From Vermamoeba vermiformis (Eukaryota; Tubulinea; Echinamoebida), in NCBI GenBank assembly GCA_045837725.1, contig JBEWZL010000215.1, positions 124,001-188,000 of the forward strand: 64,000 nt of DNA, in the 5' to 3' direction. Position 1 is the stretch's first letter. Each line of letters opens with the position of its first letter. The position numbers were made by a program, and so were the translations under genes. Under the pieces are notes generated by a model. It was not told the origin of the DNA, ran no database searches, and worked only from the letters and a program-made list of their open reading frames with translations. Positions 52,228 through 63,071 of the stretch are shown here, piece by piece.

Positions 52228-53431
52228 TTATATCCGGATCCAAGTGTGATTTGTACCGCTGTATTTGTATCCTAGATCTGCATGCAATTTTTTCGACACA
52301 ACGTTGTCCGGGTCAATATAACTATGTACAATAGCGGTCTTGTGGCCCTCACTCGTGTCTTCACTGCGCAGTTGTGATATTTTGAGTGACAGATCTGCAA
52401 TCACAGCCTTGCCCAGTCCTCGTCCTCGATAGGCCTGTTTGGTGTGCACCATGCCTATTGAATAGTCTGCACCATAGTTGTTAATTCGATGATATTCGGT
52501 GATATATGGTGTACTTACCGCAGCGAGCAATGCCCCAAGACACAGCACGTGACTCGTAGCTAGGCTCGGTGTCAACCACGTGACATTGTTCGGTGGTTTT
52601 GATGCACGATGAAGGTCTGTTCTTGATGGCCTCGTGCACAATGTCGTAACTGCGCACATTGGAATAGGTCCAGTACTTGTGCACAATGTTGGTGTCTGCT
52701 TCGCTGAGCGGTTGAGCTGTCAAAGTGTCACAATTAGACCGACAAGCTTAATGTCATATTCAAGCTCGTACCTGGTGTGAGTTCATTGGTGTTGTCGCCG
52801 TTCATGTGTTTGTTCAGTGCTAGTGACGCTTTGTTAATGTCATCCAAGATCCACAACTCGTACGTGGCATCAGTCTGCAGCAGTTAGAATCGAATAAATT
52901 AGCAGTGCTATCATATGATCCTTACTACTGGTCGCTTATCTAACTTGCCCAGCGCAGTTTTGATCGCAGTTATAATCGGCTGTTCAGTGCACGCGAAGAG
53001 ATAATTGAATGCGAGGCCCTTGAAGTCACCCAACTCTGCCGCAGTCCAGTCCAATGTCTCGTGCAGCAGTTGGTCGACGTCATTAGGGTCTCCATACACA
53101 TTGTAATAGAAGTCACGCTCGTCGTACGACATGGCACCTTTTTTTTTTAATGTCAGATCTCCGTTAGAGGAACTTTAAAATGAAAAATACAGCACTGTAT
53201 TTAACTTGAATATTATCCCTCGCTTTTTTAAATTATTTGAGTGATCTGAACCGAATAATACTTACAAGAAATGTGATCGTTCTTCTTGATAAAAGTCCAT
53301 ACGGTATTATTAATTGAATATTCTCTGTTAATGTTAATAATGTTGGACAATCGAACACTCGGATGTCGCTTCAACAAGTGTAGATTGAGGTCTGAAATTT
53401 CCTCCTGTGTTATACGGCGCGCTCCTTTCAT
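52228..53431 (-). CDS. GLYAT-like acyl-CoA N-acyltransferase
   Basis: A GNAT-fold enzyme of the glycine N-acyltransferase type. Exons 53431-53266, 53137-52926, 52874-52772, 52716-52519 and 52466-52228 give 305 residues (animal GLYAT about 296). The N-domain has 'LNLHLLKRHPSVRLSNIINI' and 'ERDFYYNVYGDPNDVDQLLH', parallel to 'GAVMNINRG' and 'LDHYTNTY' of GLYAT. Then come 'LSEADTNIVHKYWTYSNVRS' and the acetyl-CoA loop 'VHTKQAYRGRGLGKAVI' (Q/R-x-x-G-x-G/A). The first exon was added because the phase fits and the match to GLYAT continues; its intron ends in a run of ten A's before AG, an odd acceptor. The alternative is a start at 53132, giving a shorter protein. Confidence 0.72.
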
Positions 53432-53581
53432 ATTAACTGCTGCAATATGTTACAGTTCTGTCGTGCCGCAGTAGGCGTCAAAAAATAAAATGCAGCGACA
53501 ACCACTTTAGTTGCTGATCCAAGCACGTGAACACAAAGCACCATATAATAATACTATTTGTTGTATAATCACTCTACGAAA

Positions 53582-54103
53582 ATGATGGAAAGACGAAGGA
53601 CGGCGAAAAGGTTGCAACGACCTAAGGACAGCAAAACGAACGAGTACGGATTTGTTGTATCCGCCAGCGATAAAGTGGACCCTAGCAATGCATTGGTAAG
53701 ACATGAGTAGGGATAATAAACTTAGATACGGAAATTAGTGTATTATTTCCTCTGGATTCACTGAACAAATATTTTCCGAATTTATTTTTTGTTTTACCGC
53801 ACGTGAAAAATATTTAAATAATACGGCAATATTAATTATAATAGTATTATTGTGGAAGTTAATATTTTTTCACCAATTTTTCTGACTTTTCTTTGTTCGA
53901 AGCTCACGGTGGATTTGAACCACATCGATATTGGCTCGTTACGCAACTACAAGCGCATTCACAAACTACGTACTAGACAAAATAATGCTTCTAAAGCTGA
54001 ATTAGTCTCCGCAGCGATCAAACACTTTCAATCTTGGAACACCTTGCCGCCAGAAGAAGAGATCATCGAAACATTCATCTTAAATATCAAAAGCTCACAA
54101 TAA
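53582..54103 (+). CDS. SAP30-like Sin3-binding protein
   Basis: A 104-residue protein in two exons (53582-53695, 53903-54103). After a basic start ('MMERRRTAKRLQRPKDSK') comes 'VDLNHIDIGSLRNYKRIHKL', then 'SKAELVSAAIKHFQSW'. These match the SAP30 Sin3-binding domain, in which 'L....LR.Y...' and 'L...V..HF' are conserved. It would tether partners to a Sin3/HDAC complex. It lacks the N-terminal zinc module of animal SAP30, so it is a minimal version like some fungal and protist forms. It is divergent from the GLYAT-like gene (150 bases apart). Confidence 0.7.
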
Positions 54104-54399
54104 TAGCACTAACAATATGTTTTAACTCGATAATGTACAGTTTGCAGCTTTCAAATTGAAAGTTGAGCTTAAATCTACTAAAAAGGCAACTCTTTATGTA
54201 CAGGTGTAATAAATTCACGTTATATTACTTCAATTGTTAATATTTAGCAAATTCGTAAGTAGGGGGAAGAATAGAACAGCCTGACATGTGTCTGAATTGC
54301 CACACGTAACGCTGAAGTCTCGCTTAAATTAGAACCTTCGAATTTTACAAATAAATAAAACAATAACAAAATAATGATAATGGAAGATTATAGTAATCT
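54104..54399. other. Intergenic region, convergent 3' ends
   Basis: About 296 AT-rich bases between the stops of the SAP30-like and charged coiled-coil genes. AATAAA-type signals occur on the plus strand near 54209 and 54352. No gene is seen. Confidence 0.35.
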
Positions 54400-55659
54400 C
54401 TACTTCTTCTTGAGTGCTTCAAGCTCTTGCTTCAATTTGGCATTCTCGCTCGTCAATTCGTCAATCTTTGCTCGCATTTCATTCAATTGCTTGCTCTAGA
54501 GTCAAGAATTAATACATGTACATAGGGATATATATAATATATTACATACAGTAGCCTGCTCATGCTCTTGAATGAGTGATTGGATCAGCTGATCAATCGA
54601 CTTCTTCAAAGGACCCTTTTGAGTGATCAAATGGTCAACAAACAGATCAACTACAGGACCACTAATAGTCGAAGTGTTGAGTAGCTGTGGGACACTCTCT
54701 GCCTTCTTAATCTCGGTCACAACAGGTGCTGCTGTCACGGGCACTGACTCCGTGAACTTGACTTGTGGCTCGCCGAATCTGACTTTGGGTTCTTCATTGA
54801 CAGTCACTTGAGCAGCGTGATGACGGGGCGAGGCAATAGTTTCAGACCTCTTAGTGTGCTTGTCTTTCTTGTCTTTCTTATCCTTCTTGTCTCGCTTCGA
54901 CTCGTGCTTGGATGTGCTCGTCGTTGTCGTTGCTGCAGAGGTCTTGACCGGCTCCAAATTCAAATGAATTGCGCTTGGTTTCTTACTGTGACTTCTCTTG
55001 TGCTTCTCTTTCTCCCTCTCTTTGTCTTTCTCCTTCTCTTTGTCTTTTTCTTTCTCTTTGCGATCTCGTTTCTCTAGATCGCCACGAGCAGTCTTTGGTG
55101 GCTCCGGAGCCTCTTCTCGCGGAGAATTCTGTTTGACTTTGCTATTCACGGCCACAGTACCGACTGTTTGTGAGCGAGGTCTAACTTGTCCTTCAGGATC
55201 ACGAGGAGATCTTTTGTCTCCACCTTGAACCAACGCCTCAGACGAAGATTGTCGCACAACCTTGGTAGGAGGGTACTTATACCATTCGCTTGCATATTTC
55301 TGTCGCTCTTAGAACGAATCTATGTGGCCGAAATTAGTTCGAAAATTCATGGATCCAGCTGTTTATCTCGAAAGCAACGATTTCATTAAAATAATAAATT
55401 TCAATTCCATCTTATATTTTTCGAATATTACCATAGATACATAGCCCTCTGCTGTTGAATTTTCCTTTTTTAACGCATACTTCATTCTGCGCGGGGAGAT
55501 CAGCTCGCTTTCCTCGGCTAACGGCACGGCACTATATTTATAAATATTAAGACATATTTATCCATAATAATATTGCAAGAACCGCGGCTGAATTTAGTAC
55601 CTGCGAGCGGCAGAATCTTGGGTAGATGTGATTTCTCCTGTAACTTGTGGAGCGCTCAT
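54400..55659 (-). CDS. Charged low-complexity protein with C-terminal coiled coil
   Basis: I do not recognise this 336-residue protein. Exons: 55659-55601, 55531-55432, 55305-54550, 54495-54400. The N-terminus has 'EWYKYPPTKVVRQ'. The middle is extremely charged, with Lys-Asp/Glu repeats ('KEKEKDKEREKEKHKRSHSK', 'KRDKKDKKDKKDKH'), and resembles disordered nuclear or cytoskeletal linkers. A hydrophobic-patterned segment follows ('GPVVDLFVDHLITQKGPLKK'). It ends in a short, regular coiled coil ('LNEMRAKIDELTSENAKLKQ'). The third exon's acceptor (AAGAG) was chosen for phase. Confidence 0.65.
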
Positions 55660-55930
55660 TTCGTATTCGATAATGTTGTTTCGTGGTGCTGGATCTGATC
55701 ACGAATCATGACGAATAACACCGTTCTGGAAAATCTTTTGTTGCCGTGACACCGATGACAGCTGTCATAGATTTCAGCCAAACAGACACCATTGCATAGA
55801 ACTGCGCCAAGTCAAGTATTATTCCGTGAGATGGTAGTAGCTTCCAGCAACGCACATGCATTCTCCCGGAGATTTTCTGCGTCAGGACTCGAGTAAGTTT
55901 TTTGGACCGTCACGGAAATATTTGCTAACT

Positions 55931-56807
55931 TCAAGTGTTGAACAAGCGAGAATACAGCGTGTCGTGCGAGCCCTGAATAATATCCAAAAGAGGACAAGTC
56001 TGGCCGAGCTGTTCTAACGGCCTGTCGATGTGCTCGCTCACAATCTTTTGTGCCAGCTGATAACAACTGGCTTGAATGCGCTGTCCTTCAATAGGTCCAA
56101 TCATATTCATCCGCACAGCTGCTGAGACTACAGCACGCAGTGACGCGTACATGAACACTTGGCCAATACGCACGTGATCTTCTTCGAGGTCCAGTCGCTT
56201 GCAAATAAGGCCAAATAGCGGTGCAAAATGACCTTGAATCGACTTGGTGACACGTGGCACTTTGACATCTGTCGGCGGATACTCGTACGTGTTGATGAAG
56301 GCCTTCACTTCTTTCAAGCGATTGTTCGGGAAACAATTGACTAGGCAACAGATCGTTAGAACTAATCGTAAAGGAGTGCTGCACTCGTACCAGCAGTGAT
56401 GATCAAGGACATGCCCATCGCAGTGCTGGCTCTGTGTGTCACGTGATTGCTGACCGTGCACTGCTCCGTCAACAAGTCCAACTCCGCGTACTTCATCAAG
56501 TCCTCGCCGTGCACAAATGCCTCGCGCACAATGGGCAATAGTGTGCCTGCAGTCTGTTGCACGTAGAGGCGCAAGTAGTGTGTCAAAGTGTCAGTGGTCC
56601 ATTTTACACGCGGCATCTCCGCTCTGAAGGCTGCTTCGAGTCCTCCGCTGTGCATGAATGCGCCGCTTGGAAAGGCTGAGTCAATGAACTGCCACAGCGT
56701 CCACTGCGGATCTGATCCGATTTGATGAGCTTGCTGTCGACGAAGAATATTTTAATGCTTACCAAACGGAGCGCTAGTATTCTCTGAGTTAACTCCGCCA
56801 ATATCAT
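55931..56807 (-). CDS. ureF: Urease accessory protein UreF
   Basis: Exons 56807-56763, 56733-56391 and 56340-55931 give 265 residues. The family signature is clear: 'QFIDSAFPSGAFMHSGGLEA' (UreF: D.a.P.GgFahS.GLE), then 'NHVTHRASTAMGMSLI', 'GHFAPLFGLICKRL', and a helical C-terminus with 'LRAVVSAAVRMNMIGPIEGQ'. UreF helps UreD and UreG load nickel into urease. No urease subunit or other accessory gene is nearby, which is normal for a eukaryote; a functional urease elsewhere in the genome is predicted. Start chosen at the first ATG, which gives a short 45-base first exon. Confidence 0.85.
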
Positions 56808-57315
56808 AATTATTTGAATTTTTTGGGGTCTTATTGCGAATCCACTCTATCAAATTGTCAGCATTATATTAGTCGCCCTAACACCAATACCTTCGCACAT
56901 ATCCTTCAACTCCTTGATGTTAAATTTGTCGCTTATTTGCTTTGCAAGCTCAAAGTTCTCTTCCGTCAACTTGAACTCGCGTGTATCCGATACAATGGAC
57001 TCCATTATAACTGCTGTAGTAAGGCAAGTATTAACACCTTTGAGGAAATGGCTTAGCTATCTCCTCGGTTATGAATCGAGAATGACTTCAAAAAAAAGAG
57101 CGGTTCTTTTGCACTGCTCCAGGGCTGCTTGGTAAAAAACGCCAGCCTGTGTCCATTATTAGACCTATTTATTAACGGTGGACCACTTATCACTCATTAT
57201 AATCAATACTGCAATATTGCTCTAGAAACTACATGTTCAAAAAGTAAGCAAATCTCAGATCTTTGTCGAATCTGCAATTCAGCAAGTTTCTTTTTAAGAT
57301 CATCCTGTAAATAAC
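56808..57315 (-). CDS. Possible small coiled-coil gene, structure unresolved
   Basis: Two minus-strand segments look coding. One runs from 57303 to 57228 ('[20 protein letters not shown]') with an acceptor before it and a GTAGTT donor after. The other, around 57004-56895, reads 'MESIVSDTREFKLTEENFEL' and 'KFNIKELKDMCE', ending at a GTATTG donor. A last piece after GATAG at about 56843 would overlap the UreF first exon in another frame. I could not join them into one reading frame, and no start was found. The first segment lies antisense to MCTS1 exon 1. It could also be antisense coincidence. Confidence 0.25.
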
Positions 57316-58409
57316 TCTAATTAGTTATTTCTGCGATCCTTAAAATAGAATATAACCTCTATGGCAGCAAAAAAAAAATAATTATTTTCTAAAATTATTA
57401 GTTCGGCTTTGCTAGCACCAAATAATATTATTTATGCACCAATGTTAACCGCAATATATTATAATTATTAAAATAATTTATTGTGCCTTTTAAATATTGA
57501 GAAGGCAATTTTATTGTCAGATCTCGTCCTGATCTCATTTTTGTAATCAACCAGATTTGACAACGAGTCAGTTACCTCAAAGAACCTGCTTAAGACTTCA
57601 GTACAACGTGGTATTCGATCATCCATCCTCGAACAGTACCCCGCTCTAGAGCCTTACATGGACGACATTATGCCCAAGAAACAACAAGGTCATTTGTACA
57701 AATGGTGCGTATTATTTGCTAATGCTAGGTTATTCTTTAACGACGTAATACTTATTATCGTATATAGCACCGGCTACATTACATTTTTGGTGATGAATAA
57801 CGAGCCTTTATTCTACAACGAGAACGACGGTCCTTGGTTCCCCACACTGCGCTTATTGCACAAATGTAAGTGTGTTGCAATACCCACGTCTCACGATTGC
57901 ATCTTCTCATCGTGTTTATGTTACAGATCCTTTCTTCATGACCACAGTTCAAGTAGATCGTGGTGCCATTAAATTCGTGTTGAGCGGTGCTAACATTATG
58001 TGCCCTGGTATGACGAGCAAGGGCGGCAAGTTGGAGCATGATTTCAAGGCTGGCACTCCTGTCGTAAGTCCCCTGTTTGATTGAACAACACTGCCACTCG
58101 TGCGCGATGTCATAAGATGTCCTAACTGAGCTAACCCTTGCAGTGCATTATGGCTGAAGGCAAAGAACACCCGCTAGCTGTTGGCATCACCAAGATGACT
58201 CGTGATGAAATGTAAGTCGTGAGAAAGTGTCACATGCACCCACTTCTATCAGCGAGTAATAACATTGATGTAGTGTTAAAACTAACAAAGGCATTGGTGT
58301 CGATAACGTGCATTATTTGAATGGTACGTAATATGCTTTGATTGTTCGTTCATGAAAACTGACTCACTTTCCTGTAGACGGATTGTGGAAGTTGCAGAAG
58401 TTCGATTAG
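57233..58409 (+). CDS. MCTS1: MCTS1 / Tma20 PUA-domain translation factor
   Basis: MCTS1 pairs with DENR to recycle 40S subunits and promote re-initiation. Exons 57233-57243 (11 bases), 57555-57704, 57768-57865, 57927-58063, 58144-58211, 58274-58323 and 58378-58409 give 181 residues, the same length as the human protein. The tiny first exon encodes 'MFK' plus part of a Lys, which restores the family start 'MFKKFD'. Further matches: '[12 protein letters not shown]', '[20 protein letters not shown]', '[19 protein letters not shown]', '[17 protein letters not shown]', '[20 protein letters not shown]'. The PUA domain is complete. The first intron, 311 bases, is long for this window. Confidence 0.93.
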
Positions 58410-58546
58410 ATCCTCAGTATGTATCGCTTGCTTGTAACTATTGCCCATAATAAACCTGTCTAGTTATTTGTAAGCTTGTGCCAAGTCAGGGCGAAAATCT
58501 TTTCTTTTTTTGTTGAAGCAATTTATACCACGACCACGCACAAATA

Positions 58547-59785
58547 ATGCAACGAGTAATTAAAGACGATAGAATATTTAAGCTATTTCATGCTAAAAAT
58601 AATTGGGTGCTGATTACAGAGCAGGTAAATGAACGAGATATCATTTTAAAAATTTTCAGTTTTTAAACTCAGCCGCCAAGGAAACAAAATTACCAAAAAT
58701 CATTAAATTATAACGATCTTCTAAACCTAATTATTTTGCGAATTAACAATCGAAATTTGCAATTTTAGAGGCCAGATCTGTCAAGTCAATCTTTATTGAA
58801 CGTAACAGGCGAATTTCCCTTCAAAGATATTAAAGATTATTGGGATCAAAACAAAAACATAACACACGTATGTATGATCCGCAATCATTACTCAGCCGTG
58901 AGTTAATTGCAGAACAGATCAGCCACCATGAAAAAAGTGGTTGGATGATTGTTGCAACCAAGTGGACCGAGGAGAAGTATGTTACAATCAAATACAAACC
59001 AGCTTAGCTTACGCTTATCATTAGGAATCGTCCTGTTCAAGGCATTTCGACACACCTTGAGCTTCCCTTGGAAAAAATTCAACAATGCTGGCGAGATGGA
59101 AAGAAGATATCAGATCTGTCGTATTGTAAGTAATGCCAAGGTCGCAGCATCCTACCTCGTCTTTCGATGGGGCCGAGAGAAGGGCTATTTCAAAAACAAC
59201 AAACAGCCTCCTTAGCTCAGATGGTAGAGCGTTGGCCTTCTAAGCCAAAGGTCGCGGGTTCGACCCCCGCAGGAGGCTAATTCTTTTTTTTCCTTTTCCT
59301 CGCCTTGCTTTTTGCCCTTCTTCTGCTTTGCTCTTTCCGACTGTACATATAAATCACAGCGATTTTTTTTTTGTAAAATTTGCTGATTTATGTTAGGCGA
59401 TGGGTTGTGGATCTTATTGACCGAACGAGTTCAAGGATCAGTTGTTGGCCAAGGATTCAGCTCCTCAACTGAATTCCCTAAAGAAGATTTAACCAAAGCC
59501 TGGGAGAGTGGCAGCGCAGTTGACATTCTGACATGGGGAGACAACCAATGGGTCCTCATCACCGGCAAGTCAACTGTCAGCCAAGGTTACTACGCGGTCA
59601 GCGGCGACTTCCCCGTCGATAAGATTCGCAGCTGGTATCGCGAAGAGAAGAAACTGAAGTCAGTAGCATACAGCAAGAAAGAGGACCTATGGGTTTTAGT
59701 ATGGGAACAAAAACCAGAGGTTACCCAAGCTATTTATGTCGACCCAAGTTTCCCTGAAGCGCGTTTGAAAGAAATGGGATTCTAA
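58547..59785 (+). CDS. DUF7477-like beta-repeat protein hosting an intronic tRNA
   Basis: Exons 58547-58624, 58769-58867, 58918-58976, 59025-59125 and 59397-59785 give 241 residues. The protein is built of repeats of one unit: 'NNWVLITEQ', 'SGWMIVATKW', 'DGLWILLTERV', 'NQWVLITGKS' and 'DLWVLVWEQK', each followed by a segment such as 'GEFPFKDIKDYWDQ', 'LELPLEKIQQCWRD', 'TEFPKEDLTKAWES' or 'GDFPVDKIRSWYRE'. This is the DUF7477 pattern known from plant and protist kinases and kelch-like proteins, probably a beta-propeller. No kinase is attached here. The 271-base intron 4 (59126-59396) contains a tRNA-Arg gene in the same orientation. Confidence 0.7.
59171..59335 (+). repeat. tRNA-bearing inverted duplicate, copy A
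   Basis: About 165 bases, starting GGCCGAGAGAAGGGC and ending near CCCTTCTTCTGCTTT, recur in inverted orientation at 63845-64000 with only a few differences. The block contains tRNA-Arg(TCT) plus roughly 35 bases upstream and 55 downstream. It lies wholly within intron 4 of the DUF7477-like gene. Similarity on the far side of copy B runs off the window edge, so the full length is unknown. Confidence 0.9.
59206..59278 (+). tRNA. tRNA-Arg (anticodon TCT), intronic
   Basis: A 73-base cloverleaf: acceptor stem GCCTCCT paired with AGGAGGC, D-arm GCTCAGATGGTAGAGC (box A), anticodon stem TTGGC/GCCAA around loop CTTCTAA (anticodon TCT, Arg AGA), and T-arm GCGGGTTCGACCCCCGC (box B, GGTTCGA). No tRNA intron. 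A run of eight T's starts 7 bases after the 3' end, a good Pol III terminator. It sits inside an intron of a Pol II gene, on the same strand. Confidence 0.97.
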
Positions 59786-59950
59786 ACGAGAAACCATTCT
59801 GTTTGTAATAAATTAACACTAATTACATGTTTATTGAGCTACGTAGTATAATTACATTCCACTTTGTAAGTTGCAGTGTCAGGGTTCAGATCAACTTAAT
59901 GATAAGAATCCATAGCCACCAGCAATACTCTATCAAAATCAAAGTGAATC

Positions 59951-62798
59951 CTAATCGTCGAGTTTCTCAGCAGCCTTGGCCAAGATTTGCTCTTCAGCCA
60001 TGCTCATGCCAAGAACAGACGAGTTCCAAAAGTTGTTGAAGAATGCGTCTTCTTTGCTGAAGCGTTGAGGACCATTCTGGACGTTCTTAATATCGAGCAC
60101 GAGCGAGCCCAACATCTTCAAGCGGTCAAAATCAACGCGACCTTCGCACTCAGATGAGGTCACTTCGAGCACGTTGAAAATGTCCTTTAAGCAAACAGCT
60201 GAAACATTTTGTTAGTACACGCACTCCGATGACTGCATGACTTATTATTAACTTACCAAGAATGGGCACAACAGGTTGCGGCTCTTTGTTGGCTAGATCT
60301 GCCTTCAAAGCCTTACGATAACCGCTGTAGTTACTCAACAGCATGTCTTGAACAGTGTCAAAGACCCTCTTGAAGTTCTTAGGCACTTCTTTCCAAGCAC
60401 TGGCTAAACGAGCTCGTTCACAGACAAGATTAATGCCCAAATAGATCTCGAGCATTGCGTTGTAGTTTTTCAAGTCAATTACGCTTTTGAGCAACATCAA
60501 CAGCTTCTTGAACTTGTGCAACTGCTCTTTGTGAGACTGACTCGAAATTAATTCGGCGGCAATCCAGTTGCTCATCTATAGAAGGAACATTAAAAGTCTG
60601 TCGTGGATGTGGTCGGATAGACTTACTCTGTTGCAATGCATGGTCATGCGGTGAATATTAGGTGTTCTCAGTGCAGCATCAGGTTTGTTCCAAGCACCAC
60701 TGTAGAGCTCTTCAATGGTCAAGGAGCGGAACATGTCGCCCTCGATCTTGGTCAGTTGGCAAGCGAATATTTCAGCATCCATATTCATGAATGTAGGCTT
60801 AAAGAGCGGCTCTTGTGTTTTCTTAACTTGAATACGAGCAGCAAGCGATTCCAAGATTTTCTACAGCAAAGTTAGATCTACCCCAGATTCGGTAAAAGAT
60901 ACGCACCTCGCTTTCTTCATTGGCAGCAGTCTGAGTGCGAGGTGATTGACGAGGAGAAGCGCGGCTCAAGCACTAAAAGCGGAAATGATCGGTTAATAAA
61001 TTTTGGAATTCACGATCGGGTATTGATTGACGCTGTCAACGCGATGCGTGACTGTTGACATCTGAAATTGGTCAAACGAGTACTTACGGTAGTAATTAAG
61101 CGCTCAATCTCGTAGTATTCTGATTGGTACTCTTCTCGTAACTTGTGCTTGAATCTGGACAACCGATCGTAGGCCTTGATGCCATCGGGGCTGCCAGTGT
61201 CAAAATCTCGTTCATAGCACAATTGGATCCAAGTCTCCATAAAATTAAACAGCCTAATTACAAAGATTTTGTCAGAATCAAATTGAAGAATCGGATCTGA
61301 AATTTAAAAAACTTACTTGCGAATTTCTTCAGGTCTACTAGTCTTCTCAAACCTATCAATATGCATATTTTAGCAAAATTGTGAGATGCATTGCGCTTCT
61401 TACATTTTAGTGACCCAGTACATGAGACGCGATGGATTTGTTGCCGTTACGAATAGATTGCTCGAACGGAAAGCCATAACGAAGCTGCTAGTAGTCTTCG
61501 CGTCGCCTATAAATTATAAAAATATTATTAAAATCATTCCTCACCGCGATCCGTGGAGATTCCCAATCAAATTGATCGCAGCCTTGATACGCACCGTTCA
61601 AAACGACCCACTCGAATATTTCTTTCATCGTTGCGTTCTCGCGTGGTGTTAGTTCTGCGCTGGATGATAAATCTAAACTCGAGCGTGCTGACTCGAATGA
61701 AAACTCCTGGATAGAGCCTTGAGAACTGTTCGATCCAGAACGAGCGCGGCTCAAAGGAAGAGTAGGGATCTAATAATATGATTGGTATTGTGTCATTGAT
61801 AGTTTCATTTACTAACCTCTTGGCTCGGGGCAGAATCTAAACGACGTTTTTTGCCAGGGCTAGATGCGACAGCGTAAGCGTTTGCCTCGACAGAAGACAA
61901 GGTCTTATTGATTAAAACTAATTATACTACATTAATATCGCACAATAAGCGAGCAAACAGTGTATAATAACACGTACCAGCCTTGTCTCGGCGTGATTGT
62001 CTCAACATTTCTCTCTTAGCTTCAGTTCTGCTCTTAATTGTAGCGCTCGGTGAGAAGGTTAATTGCACAGCATCAACCATCGTAAATTTAACGCGAGAAC
62101 TGTCAGGTTGTTCTGGTGCGAATGGATTCGCGGAGCCGGATTGTAATGCTGACAAATCCAATGGCGGGGTCTTGCCTTTAGGCGAAGAATTGCTGCTAGC
62201 AAGTCCTAACACTGCTGGACGAGCAGGACTGCTTCGTTTCTCTTTTTTAACGGGAGAATTCTTGGGAGATCCCGAGGCTGTCTTTTTCGAGACTTTGTCC
62301 TTGGGCGAGAAGTTAGTCAACAAGTTCTTCATAAACTCCTTGGCTTTATTCTCCTTATTCGAAGCTTTCATGCTCGAATGTTTCTCGCTGTAAACACAGA
62401 AAAATTAGTACGACTAGTCGTTTCAAAAAAATCACCAAGATTACGTAACACAAATCATTGTCTTATAAGCAATATTGCAATGCATACCTCTTGCTCGATT
62501 TAACAGGAGTGCTCGGCTGAGACTTTTCAATAACTGGATCGGATTGCACGAGATTCGCGTGATTATTTTCTATTTCCATTTGACCGCTTGCGAATAAAGC
62601 CGCTGCTTTAAATGGTGTAATAGACAGTGATTTTCTTCTATTAATCCTCGTCTTTCCATCGCCCAGAGAGTCAATAAAGGCTAGATCGGCATTACTCGCA
62701 TTTTCGAGCTCGCCGACGAGTTCAGAGACCTTTCTGCGATCTCCGGTACTAATAATATTGTCGTGATGAGTCGCCAAAGACTTTCTGCGGTGAGCCAT
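59951..62798 (-). CDS. Ras guanine-nucleotide exchange factor (RasGEF)
   Basis: A multi-exon gene (about ten exons). The N-terminal roughly 350 residues are disordered and Ser/Lys/Pro-rich, with phosphorylation-like sites ('RRKSLATHH', 'RRKSLSITPF'). A RasGEF-N region follows ('LFNFMETWIQLCYERDF', 'AYDRLSRFKHKLREEY'). The CDC25-type catalytic domain has 'IFACQLTKIEGDMFRSLTIE', 'NIHRMTMHCNRMSNWIAAEL', 'HKFKKLLMLLKSVIDLKNYN' and 'FDTVQDMLLSNYSGYRKAL'. It loads Ras-type GTPases with GTP, which in amoebae drives chemotaxis and macropinocytosis. The start at 62798 opens the first exon ('MAHRRKSLATHH'). A coding-like stretch upstream (63054-62970) has no ATG in frame and is not included. Confidence 0.88.
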
Positions 62799-63071
62799 GG
62801 TGATTACGAAAAGAATAAATAAAAATTGACCCGTTCTTTGATGGTGAAAAAATTGTGAAAATTTGACCGTTACCAAGTTCAAATTTTTAAGCGGGAAATG
62901 TTATAGTGAGAATATGTTAAAGACAGTAACAAGCCCACTCGTGCTAAATTATAATTATGTGAACTTACGAATAGTATCTTCGTCAGACAAACCAGCGGCT
63001 GAATCCAAGATCGAATTGTTGGGCAGATTTGAAGCATTACTGGCGCTGGCATGATTCGCAATAGTCAAAAT

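Noticed and set aside
62863-63054. Plus-strand 63-codon frame and a minus-strand coding-like stretch between RasGEF and the prenyl synthase
   Set aside because: Neither has a family match; the minus stretch has no in-frame ATG and could at most be a 5'-UTR exon.
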